Below are positions 1 to 5,451 of a DNA stretch of 5,787 nucleotides, piece after piece (positions within the stretch are counted from its first letter, which is position 1; each line of letters opens with the position of its first letter). The DNA is taken from contig JBAZDQ010000084.1 in assembly GCA_041654355.1 (NCBI GenBank), forward strand, positions 1 through 5,787. The letters run 5' to 3'. The DNA is from DMER64 sp041654355 (lineage in GTDB: Bacteria; Bacteroidota; Bacteroidia; Bacteroidales; UBA932). The position numbers and the translations under genes were made by a program. Below the pieces are notes generated by a model that had not been told where the DNA came from, ran no database searches, and saw only the letters and a program-made list of their open reading frames with translations.

Positions 1-18
1 TTTGAGCTTTCAAAGATG

Positions 19-33
19 GACAGGCTTCCTGTC
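19..33. repeat. Small perfect hairpin, 6-bp stem
   Basis: GACAGG (19-24) is followed by a CTT loop and CCTGTC (28-33), a perfect 6-bp stem. A T-containing but not T-rich stretch follows, so it is at best a weak terminator for a gene left of the window. GGACAGG recurs at 95-101, so it may instead belong to the repeat-rich regulatory region before the AraC-type gene. No coding sequence is supported in 1-157. Confidence 0.35.
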
Positions 34-49
34 TTATTCAACATTTTAA

Positions 50-107
50 TGTCCCACTAAATGGAAAATGTGTCCCATTGACTTCAATTATATGGGACAG
101 GTTCCCA
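50..107. promoter_or_regulatory. Candidate operator: spaced TGTCCCA half-sites
   Basis: TGTCCCA occurs at 50-56 and 71-77, with the inverted copy TGGGACA at 93-99. The direct pair is 21 bp apart and the inverted copy begins 22 bp after the second, about two helical turns each. The last two form an 8-bp perfect dyad (TGTCCCAT 71-78, ATGGGACA 92-99) with a 13-nt centre. A degenerate copy, GTTCCCA, follows at 101-107, touching the proposed -33 box. Phased half-sites just upstream of a promoter are typical of an activator or repressor site. The adjacent AraC-type regulator is the obvious candidate binder, but that is inference. Confidence 0.5.
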
Positions 108-139
108 TTTGTATTACCCGGCGGATTGTTCTATTTTTG
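108..139 (+). promoter_or_regulatory. Candidate Bacteroidetes-type promoter for the AraC-type gene
   Basis: TATTTTTG (132-139) matches the Bacteroidetes -7 consensus TAnnTTTG. TTTG at 108-111 lies 20 bp upstream, where the -33 element is expected. Transcription would start around 145, leaving a short leader of roughly a dozen bases before the ATG at 158. Short leaders without a strong Shine-Dalgarno are common in this phylum. The match is by eye only. Confidence 0.5.
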
Positions 140-157
140 TTGTTATAACATGTATAA

Positions 158-1264
158 ATGAATTCGAAAGCTGCTTTCTTTTTCGCAACTTTATTGGTGG
201 TTCATCTGACCTTTGCCATTTTTCTTTTTCTGATAAGGAGGATTTTCCACAGAAAAGAAGTGGCTTACATAGCCTGGGCACTTCTTCTAAAAGCCATCCT
301 TGCCCTTGGACCGGCACTTCTGATGTTTAACATTGACATATCCTGGAACGCCTATTTAACCGGTACTATAAAAGTCTCTATTCTCCCCCTTACCTATTTG
401 TATCTAAGAAAGCTTTCAGAAAACAGTAAAAACTTGACTATAAGTGACTTGTGGCATTTCCTGCCGGCTGCATTAAGTATTATCCTTACCCTGATAGTAG
501 TTCCGGGTCATGCCCATGAGATTGTGGGTCAGCAGAATGAAACACTTCAATCCACTGTGAAAATGGTATGGGAAAACAATCTGCATCACAATATCCTGGC
601 CGTTACCAGCCGGATCATATCCTTTGGTCAGGCAATCCTCTACTCGGCATGGATCGTTATCCTTTACAAAAAATACGTACGTGTAATAAAAGAGAATTAC
701 TCTTTGATATGGTACTACAATGCGTTATGGATCAAATGGGTTATTGTAATGATCTTATTGCAGGCATTTTTCGAAGGATTCGGACTGCTGGGCATCTACA
801 ATTTCCCATTCATGTTTCCGGCAGCATTTTCTTTCCAAATCGTTTATGCTTTCTTTTTCATTATTCATGCAACCACCCAAAAAGACCTTGCACCCATTTT
901 TCATAATACCTACGATACACCTGCAGTCCTGCAGGACGAAGAAAGAAAACAGATTATTGATCGTTTCAAATCAGAAAAGATATTTTTAAAGCCTGATATT
1001 TCCCTGGATGAAATGGCACGAAAACTGGGCATATCCAAGAATAAACTCACACAAATGATTAAAGAAGCAGGATACGCTAATTTCTACGACTTCATCAATT
1101 CTTACCGGATAGAAGAAAGCAAAATCTTATTAGCCAAAATGCCATCAAATTATGTAATTGATGCCATCGTTGAACAGGCAGGTTTTAAATCCCGCTCTAC
1201 TTTTTACAGGGTATTTAAACAAATGACAGGAAAAACACCGGGAGAATTTGCCTCGCACATCTGA
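158..1264 (+). CDS. Membrane-anchored AraC-family transcriptional regulator
   Basis: A 368-residue protein with a hydrophobic N-terminal half and an AraC/XylS-type DNA-binding domain at its C-terminus. About seven membrane segments can be drawn, roughly at residues 5-27, 35-58, 66-83, 99-117, 155-174, 192-214 and 217-238. A cytoplasmic linker leads to two helix-turn-helix units: 282-304 (LDEMARKLGISKNKLTQMIK) and 333-357, with the signature AGFKSRSTFYRVFKQMTGKTP at about 341-361. This layout is common in Bacteroidetes, where the membrane part is presumed to sense a signal and the tethered HTH domain binds DNA; the ligand cannot be read from sequence. The ATG at 158 is chosen because it places the first membrane helix at the N-terminus and follows a plausible promoter. 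No strong ribosome-binding site is visible. Phased TGTCCCA repeats just upstream suggest autoregulation. It is followed after 81 bp by the redoxin-like gene on the same strand. Confidence 0.9.
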   Translation: MNSKAAFFFATLLVVHLTFAIFLFLIRRIFHRKEVAYIAWALLLKAILALGPALLMFNIDISWNAYLTGTIKVSILPLTYLYLRKLSENSKNLTISDLWHFLPAALSIILTLIVVPGHAHEIVGQQNETLQSTVKMVWENNLHHNILAVTSRIISFGQAILYSAWIVILYKKYVRVIKENYSLIWYYNALWIKWVIVMILLQAFFEGFGLLGIYNFPFMFPAAFSFQIVYAFFFIIHATTQKDLAPIFHNTYDTPAVLQDEERKQIIDRFKSEKIFLKPDISLDEMARKLGISKNKLTQMIKEAGYANFYDFINSYRIEESKILLAKMPSNYVIDAIVEQAGFKSRSTFYRVFKQMTGKTPGEFASHI

Positions 1265-1311
1265 TGCACTCAGCCGTGGGTCAGGCAAATAATAAAAAAT
1301 TAAAAAAATTC

Positions 1312-1319
1312 TATCTTTA
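1312..1319 (+). promoter_or_regulatory. Possible -7 promoter box before the redoxin-like gene
   Basis: TATCTTTA differs from TAnnTTTG only at its last base and lies 26 bp before the ATG at 1346, in a very AT-rich 81-bp gap. No TTTG/TTG -33 element is evident at the right distance, so support is modest. If real, the redoxin-like gene can be transcribed independently of the regulator. Confidence 0.3.
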
Positions 1320-1345
1320 CATTTTAAAAACTAATATTTAGAATC

Positions 1346-2068
1346 ATGAGTTTCTCCCCAAGATCTATTGCAGCCATTGTTTTAGCTGCCCTGCTAATTT
1401 TTCCTTTAACTATGGATGCGCAGAAAAAAATGCCCAAAAAGTACAAAAACGCTCCGGACAAGACTATTGTTATTGTCACCAACTCTCCGGTTCAGGCATT
1501 TGACGAATCTGAGTATCCGCAACTTAATTTTTATTACACACCGGAAGAAATGCCCGATTTCCTGGTAAGGCTACACAATGTGAAACCAATTCCAATGAAA
1601 GACGGGATAACCGGAATGGTAGTTGATAAAGAAGGTGTTATTGTGTATATCCGTGGATTCAACAATGCATTGGCAGAACACAACGACAATATGGATGAAA
1701 TGAACTGGACCATCCTGACCGTTGCCGACAAAAAAGGCACGATAGGAGGATCAAAACCCATGGATGATTATCTGAAAGATTATGTCATTAAAGGGAAAAG
1801 TGCTAAGAAAGATGATGACAAAACATATACACCGGGAGAAGAACCAACATTTAAAGGTTGGGATAAAGGCAAAATTGAAGGCATGATGCTGCCTGATTTC
1901 ACTTTGCTAACAAAGGATGGAAATGAAACCACTATAAAAGACATCCTTAACGGAGAACCTGCTTTCATAGTATTTACAAATATTTCTGAAGATGGGAAAG
2001 ATGTGAGCCCCATGCTATGGCATGTAGAGAATGTGCTTTACAACTATTTTCCTCCCAGAAAGAGATAA
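1346..2068 (+). CDS. Secreted, cysteine-free redoxin-like protein, apparently C-terminally truncated
   Basis: A 240-residue protein beginning with a signal peptide: basic SPR, hydrophobic core at about 8-22, and a probable cleavage near the AQ at 25-26. It should be exported to the periplasm or beyond. Residues about 40-150 form a domain I do not recognise. Residues about 178-212 (GMMLPDFTLLTKDGNETT, then a strand PAFIVF) look like the start of an AhpC/TSA-TlpA thioredoxin-fold domain. The usual CxxC follows that strand, but here it reads TNISEDGKD, and the whole protein has no cysteine, so thiol redox activity is unlikely. Only about 60 residues of a fold that normally needs 130 or more remain. 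A single-base shift at the T run 2047-2050 would open 35 further codons to a stop at 2155-2157, suggesting a frameshift or sequencing indel. It converges on deoC across a 63-bp gap. Confidence 0.75.
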   Translation: MSFSPRSIAAIVLAALLIFPLTMDAQKKMPKKYKNAPDKTIVIVTNSPVQAFDESEYPQLNFYYTPEEMPDFLVRLHNVKPIPMKDGITGMVVDKEGVIVYIRGFNNALAEHNDNMDEMNWTILTVADKKGTIGGSKPMDDYLKDYVIKGKSAKKDDDKTYTPGEEPTFKGWDKGKIEGMMLPDFTLLTKDGNETTIKDILNGEPAFIVFTNISEDGKDVSPMLWHVENVLYNYFPPRKR

Positions 2069-2131
2069 ATGACAAATCGGCTCAAAAAAGAACAGCAACC
2101 CTGATAATTGATTTCGTTATTGAAATCACTA

Positions 2132-2854
2132 TCATAAACCCAGAAGAAACCGTTTAATGGCTTCTTCCATAATGGCTTTTGTTGCAGTAGCCCCGCAACG
2201 TGAACAACCTGCTTTTTGGACAGCAAGTAATGCATCCAATGTTCTGACACCTCCTGCAGCTTTGACCTTAACATCCGGTCCAACGCTTTTCCGCATCAAT
2301 TCCAGATTAGGAATGGTAGCCCCCGTGTAAGAATACTTGCCGTCATTGCCTTTTATGAATCCAAAACCTGTTGAAGTTTTTACGAAATCGGCTTCGGCTT
2401 TTGTAGAGATTTTGCACAATTGTATAATGTCTTCTTTTTTGGTAACGTAATCTGTTTCAAAAATTACTTTTACAATGGCCCCATTCTGATGACAGGCATC
2501 AGTTACCGCTTTCATTTCGTTTTCAATATAATCCCAATCTCCCTGTAAAGCTTTACCAATATTAATTACCATATCAATTTCTACAGCCCCGTCTTTGCAG
2601 GCTCTTATCGCTTCATAAACCTTAACTTCGATTGCAGAATTCCCGGCAGGAAAACCAATCACACAACCTACCAGCACATCGGTATTTTTTAACAATTCAG
2701 CGGCTGTCTTAACGGCATAGGGTTTGACACAAACCGATGCAACATTATATTTTATTGCGACTTCACATTCCCTTCGCAGATCATCATCTGTCATTGTAGG
2801 ATGAAGGATAGAATGGTCAATCATTTTTGCCAGATCATATATCTTCTGATTCAT
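2132..2854 (-). CDS. deoC: Deoxyribose-phosphate aldolase (DERA)
   Basis: A 240-residue cytoplasmic TIM-barrel aldolase of the DeoC/LacD class I family. It cleaves 2-deoxy-D-ribose 5-phosphate to glyceraldehyde 3-phosphate and acetaldehyde, the last step of deoxynucleoside catabolism. The hallmark residues are in place: Asp94 in VEIDMVIN, the Schiff-base lysine Lys159 in DFVKTSTGFG, and Lys198 in VKVKAAGGVRT, corresponding to E. coli Asp102, Lys167 and Lys201. Length is normal for the short bacterial form. The frame stays open upstream to a TTG at 2872, but the ATG at 2854 is preferred: it starts the conserved N-terminus just before YDLAKMIDHSILHP and is preceded by a purine-rich AAAAGGGAA. 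It begins 14 bp after the PD40 lipoprotein stop, so it is probably the last gene of that operon, an unusual place for a nucleoside-catabolism enzyme. No other deo genes are nearby. Confidence 0.95.
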   Translation of the reverse strand: MNQKIYDLAKMIDHSILHPTMTDDDLRRECEVAIKYNVASVCVKPYAVKTAAELLKNTDVLVGCVIGFPAGNSAIEVKVYEAIRACKDGAVEIDMVINIGKALQGDWDYIENEMKAVTDACHQNGAIVKVIFETDYVTKKEDIIQLCKISTKAEADFVKTSTGFGFIKGNDGKYSYTGATIPNLELMRKSVGPDVKVKAAGGVRTLDALLAVQKAGCSRCGATATKAIMEEAIKRFLLGL

Positions 2855-2868
2855 AGTTGATTCCCTTT

Positions 2869-3816
2869 TCAATTTAAGTAATTCCCGATCTTAACTATAT
2901 ACAGGTCATACCCGCCTTTGCCGCCGGGGCGGTCAGAGGAAAACACCATCAGATCCATTCCCAGGACCTGGAACAATACGGGCCGGAACTCGTTATACGG
3001 GGTGTTGATGTTTGGACCCAGTTTTATGGGATCCAGCCAGGTGTCGTTGTACTTCTGGGCGTACCACAGATCGTAATTGCCGTCCCTGTTGGAAGCAAAC
3101 ACCATAAAATCCCCGTACATATAAGGACATTTGTCATCGAATGTGCCCGAAAGGATTTCTTCTTTGGTGATTTCCACAATGTCCCCGTCCAAAAGCGATT
3201 CCTTTGAAATGATTGAATTGTATTGTGCCGAATAGATGTTGAAAGACAAGCCGTCCCGGTTGCTGCAAAAATAAATCTTCCGGTTTCCTTCATCTATGTA
3301 TGGATACAGGTTATCACCACCCTGATTCAGACCTGCAACCGCCACCGGATCGCTGACCGTTTGCCCGGATCCATAATTCCAACGGGTAAGCTCCGCAAAA
3401 CGGATCTCATAGACATCCCCCGGATCTGTTGCGTACAGGAACAGCATATCCTCCCCGGTCAGAAAGCTGAACGGTCCCAGCTCGTTGTGCGTGGAATTCA
3501 CCTTGGGCAGCAAGGCCGGGGATGTGTATTCTTCGTCCCCTGTATTCAGTTCCAGGATGTTGTGGTCTTCGTGGTATGAAAAATCCAACCAGCCGCCTAC
3601 TATGTCGAATTCTCCTCCAAGGGAGTTCCTGTTCGATGAGAACCAAATCTCGGATCTCTCCGCCGGGTAAGGCAGGTTGGAGTTGAAATCGTCATACGCC
3701 GAGTTCAAATCACCCAGGTTCACCGCCACTTCGGTAACAATAATGTTGAATTTATAGTTTTCCGGGCCGCAACCGGCCAGAAGCAACAAGATGGGTAAAT
3801 AGAAAAATGATCTCAT
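2869..3816 (-). CDS. PD40 (TolB-like) beta-propeller lipoprotein
   Basis: A 315-residue lipoprotein. The N-terminus MRSFFYLPILLLLAGC gives a textbook lipobox (LAGC) with Cys16 as the lipidation site. The mature part contains repeated WD40-like PD40 motifs: IWFSSNRNSLGGEFDIV (57-73), IYFCSNRDGLSFNIYSA (181-197), MVFASNRDGNYDLWYA (238-253) and MVFSSDRPGGKGGYDLYIV (290-308). Such (F/W)xS(N/D)RxG...D(I/L)(Y/W) units build a beta-propeller, as in TolB and in OmpA-associated Bacteroidetes lipoproteins. No C-terminal OmpA or peptidase domain is present, so it is probably a binding or scaffold protein at the outer membrane or periplasm; no ligand can be inferred. The ATG overlaps the stop of the upstream glycoside hydrolase gene (ATGA, 3816-3813), implying translational coupling and related location or function. 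There is no obvious damage. Confidence 0.85.
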   Translation of the reverse strand: MRSFFYLPILLLLAGCGPENYKFNIIVTEVAVNLGDLNSAYDDFNSNLPYPAERSEIWFSSNRNSLGGEFDIVGGWLDFSYHEDHNILELNTGDEEYTSPALLPKVNSTHNELGPFSFLTGEDMLFLYATDPGDVYEIRFAELTRWNYGSGQTVSDPVAVAGLNQGGDNLYPYIDEGNRKIYFCSNRDGLSFNIYSAQYNSIISKESLLDGDIVEITKEEILSGTFDDKCPYMYGDFMVFASNRDGNYDLWYAQKYNDTWLDPIKLGPNINTPYNEFRPVLFQVLGMDLMVFSSDRPGGKGGYDLYIVKIGNYLN

Positions 3817-5015
3817 GGTGTCAATAAACTATATGCAAACCACAGCAAGGGAGCCTGCCCGTGCAGGTCACCCGCCACGCGGGGACGTGTAAGGTAGTGA
3901 TTAATATCAGTACTTTGGCCGGTACCCACGCATACCTCCCGCAAAATTCCATCCTCATTCAGAAAATTGCCGAGCCCTTTCCACGCCCGCTTAACCGCCT
4001 TGCCGTATGGCCGCTGGGGCAGCAATCCCTGCTTCACCCCAACCTGCATGGCATAGCCGAACATGGCACTGCCCGAGGTTTCCCTGAAGGACTCCGGGTG
4101 ATCTATGAGCTGACCCCAAAGCCCGTCTTCCCCCTGGTGCTGCAACAATGCCTCCATCATGGCACGGTACCCGGCAAGGATGGCAGGGTAATGCGGATCG
4201 CTTTGTGGCAGCTCTGTCAACAACTCGGCAAGTCCCGAGGCCACCCATCCGTTCCCCCTGCCCCAGAAAAAAGGACCTTCGGTGCCGTGGTAAAACAGGC
4301 CATTGGGCTGCTGCAATTTTTCCAGGTAAGCAGCCACAACCCGGGCCGTCCGGTGCAAATACTCCGCTTGGCCGGTCACCCGGAACGCCTGGATCTGCAG
4401 CGAGGCGATCATCCAGATATCGTCAATCCAATAACGCACCTGGCGCGTCATCCCGTCCGGCAACAGATCCTCCCACTGCCCATCTGCATACCGTAATCCC
4501 TGCTCCCGAAACGCCTCCCACATCCCCGCCCGGTACACATCCCCTGTCCCCTGCTCTCCTAACGCATTCCCCGCTTCTTGCTCCCCAAACACCTCTCCCA
4601 TCCCCGCCCGGTACAGCTCCAGCGGCAGAATGCCGTAAACATTCACATCCACGTGATTTGCCGAGTTGGGCACGGTATCTGTCCGCTCCACCGCATACCT
4701 TTGCGCAAGCCTTTCAATCAACGCCGAGTCCTTCAGCGCGCCCGCCAACCGCACCGCCCCAAACCCCGCACAAGCCTCGGCATAATGAATGCCAAAGACC
4801 AGCGAATTTTCTTTCTTTCCAGACTCCTGATCCATTCCCTGCTCCTGATACAATAACATCATGAACTCCGGCCGTGAGAGCAACTCCTCTATCACCAACC
4901 GCCCCGCCTCCTGCGGGGTATAACCGGCACCCTCCTTTTTTACTGTACTGCAGGACAACGTCATTACAATCAGAATGATAGAAGGTGGAACCTTAGTGCG
5001 CCAAAAATTTTTCAT
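3813..5015 (-). CDS. GH88/GH105-type glycoside hydrolase, probable lipoprotein
   Basis: A 400-residue protein with the alpha/alpha-barrel features of GH88/GH105 unsaturated glucuronyl or rhamnogalacturonyl hydrolases (UGL, YteR/YesR). These remove the unsaturated uronic acid left by polysaccharide lyases, by hydrating its double bond. Supporting motifs are VDVNVYGILPLELYR (122-136), RYWIDDIWM (194-202, with likely catalytic Asp198/Asp199), FFWGRGNGW (249-257), RETSGSAMFGYAM (311-323) and GDLHGQAPLLWFAYSLL (382-398). The substrate is not predictable. The N-terminus is a signal sequence with a loose lipobox TLSC (Cys22), suggesting a surface or periplasmic lipoprotein. The frame stays open upstream to 5132, but the ATG at 5015 is preferred because it begins the signal peptide and overlaps the DUF3795 stop as ATGA. 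Residues 135-172 contain a 26-residue tandem duplication. The DNA is GC-rich compared with deoC. The next gene overlaps its stop by 4 bp. Confidence 0.85.
   Translation of the reverse strand: MKNFWRTKVPPSIILIVMTLSCSTVKKEGAGYTPQEAGRLVIEELLSRPEFMMLLYQEQGMDQESGKKENSLVFGIHYAEACAGFGAVRLAGALKDSALIERLAQRYAVERTDTVPNSANHVDVNVYGILPLELYRAGMGEVFGEQEAGNALGEQGTGDVYRAGMWEAFREQGLRYADGQWEDLLPDGMTRQVRYWIDDIWMIASLQIQAFRVTGQAEYLHRTARVVAAYLEKLQQPNGLFYHGTEGPFFWGRGNGWVASGLAELLTELPQSDPHYPAILAGYRAMMEALLQHQGEDGLWGQLIDHPESFRETSGSAMFGYAMQVGVKQGLLPQRPYGKAVKRAWKGLGNFLNEDGILREVCVGTGQSTDINHYLTRPRVAGDLHGQAPLLWFAYSLLTP
4501..4616 (-). repeat. Imperfect tandem duplication, 78-bp period, inside the hydrolase gene
   Basis: Two imperfect 38-bp copies lie at 4501-4538 and 4579-4616, exactly 78 bp (26 codons) apart. 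Both encode YRAGM followed by similar residues: YRAGMGEVFGEQ (residues 135-146) and YRAGMWEAFREQ (161-172). A partial third trace, GEQGTGD, lies between them. Because the period is a multiple of three, the frame is preserved. The second copy leads straight into the conserved LRYADGQWED segment, so the extra 26 residues look like an insertion relative to the usual family layout. Confidence 0.75.
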
Positions 5016-5311
5016 GCGTTCGCGAGTCCTTTGAGCCTGGCCACCCTTTCTTTGAGTGACTTCTGGTGTTCCTCGTCCGTACTGTTGGGGTCCTGCATAC
5101 GAACGAACAATTCGCAGGGCAGATTGGGACATTGTCCGCAGCCGTTATACTTTTTGTCCACAACGGCACATTTAAACAAAGGGCATATTCCCTCTGCAGT
5201 GTGTTCGGCCGCCCAAAAAGGAGCGCCATTTACCCGGTAACAACCGGCGCATTGCTTGCTGTAGAATTCGCATTCATTACACAGCAGGCCGCATGAAGAT
5301 AGAATTTTCAT
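5012..5311 (-). CDS. Small cysteine-rich DUF3795-type protein
   Basis: A 99-residue protein with ten cysteines at 7, 11, 14, 21, 24, 43, 48, 58, 61 and 66. They are arranged as CGLLCNEC, CAGC, CPLFKC and CGQCPNLPC, the pattern I associate with DUF3795, a family of unknown function thought to bind metal (zinc or an Fe-S cluster). The charged C-terminal tail, about 75-96, is probably helical. There is no signal peptide, so it should be cytoplasmic. The ATG at 5311 is chosen because the conserved family start (MKILSSCGLLCNEC) begins there; the 24 codons open upstream read through the palindromic element at 5328-5451. The stop overlaps the hydrolase ATG (ATGA, 5015-5012). It is therefore the first gene of the apparent four-gene operon, although its relation to an exported hydrolase is unclear. 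Confidence 0.8.
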   Translation of the reverse strand: MKILSSCGLLCNECEFYSKQCAGCYRVNGAPFWAAEHTAEGICPLFKCAVVDKKYNGCGQCPNLPCELFVRMQDPNSTDEEHQKSLKERVARLKGLANA

Positions 5312-5327
5312 AATAATAATATTTTTA

Positions 5328-5451
5328 GGGTCCGTCGGACACTTTGTTCTTTTGGCTGTTTTACAGCCTGTTACGCAAATCATACCCCCAGGGGTACGAT
5401 TTGCGTAACTCCCTCATTTTGAGGGAGAAGAACAATGTGTCCGACGCACCC
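5328..5451. repeat. Cloverleaf-forming palindromic element (MITE/REP-like candidate)
   Basis: The outer arms 5328-5351 and 5428-5451 are inverted repeats pairing over 24 positions with two mismatches; the arm core is CGTCGGACAC. Between them lie three hairpins in series: 5354-5368 (6-bp stem GGCTGT/ACAGCC, TTT loop), 5370-5409 (19 positions, one mismatch, core GTTACGCAAATC) and 5410-5426 (7-bp stem TCCCTCA/TGAGGGA, TTT loop). Almost every base is paired. No U-tract follows on either strand, so a simple rho-independent terminator is unlikely. The element covers the 3' end of the CPBP gene and stops 16 bp before the DUF3795 ATG. It could be a non-autonomous mobile palindrome or a structured RNA; no transposase or clear target-site duplication is visible. 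Confidence 0.75.
5370..5409. repeat. Long hairpin arm of the cloverleaf element
   Basis: GTTACGCAAATCATACCCC (5370-5388) pairs with GGGGTACGATTTGCGTAAC (5391-5409). Eighteen of nineteen positions match; the mismatch is A5382 opposite C5397. It is the strongest internal stem and leaves almost no loop, so in single-stranded form the top pairs would open. The stop codon of the CPBP reading frame (5414-5416) lies just outside it, in the next hairpin. Confidence 0.8.

Noticed and set aside
2069..2131. Bidirectional terminator between the convergent redoxin-like and deoC genes
   Set aside because: I find no convincing GC-rich hairpin with a T run on either strand in this 63-bp gap.
3861..4496. 211-codon plus-strand reading frame
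   Set aside because: It is fully antisense to the well-supported GH88/GH105 coding sequence and shows no family motif or promoter.
4148..4864. 238-codon plus-strand reading frame, rich in Pro, Ser and Thr
   Set aside because: It is antisense to the GC-rich hydrolase gene, has low-complexity composition and no recognisable domain. Long antisense frames are expected opposite GC-rich codons.
5016..5132. 39-codon N-terminal extension of the hydrolase
   Set aside because: It overlaps the DUF3795 gene out of frame and would bury the signal peptide internally. The ATG at 5015 gives a proper export signal and a 4-bp ATGA overlap.
5312..5383. 24-codon upstream extension of the DUF3795 protein
   Set aside because: These codons read through the palindromic element, and the conserved family start begins at the ATG at 5311.
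5328..5451. tRNA gene suggested by the cloverleaf shape
   Set aside because: Arm lengths do not fit: the outer stem is 24 bp, the middle arm 19 positions, and there is no T-loop TTC motif, anticodon-arm geometry or CCA-type end.
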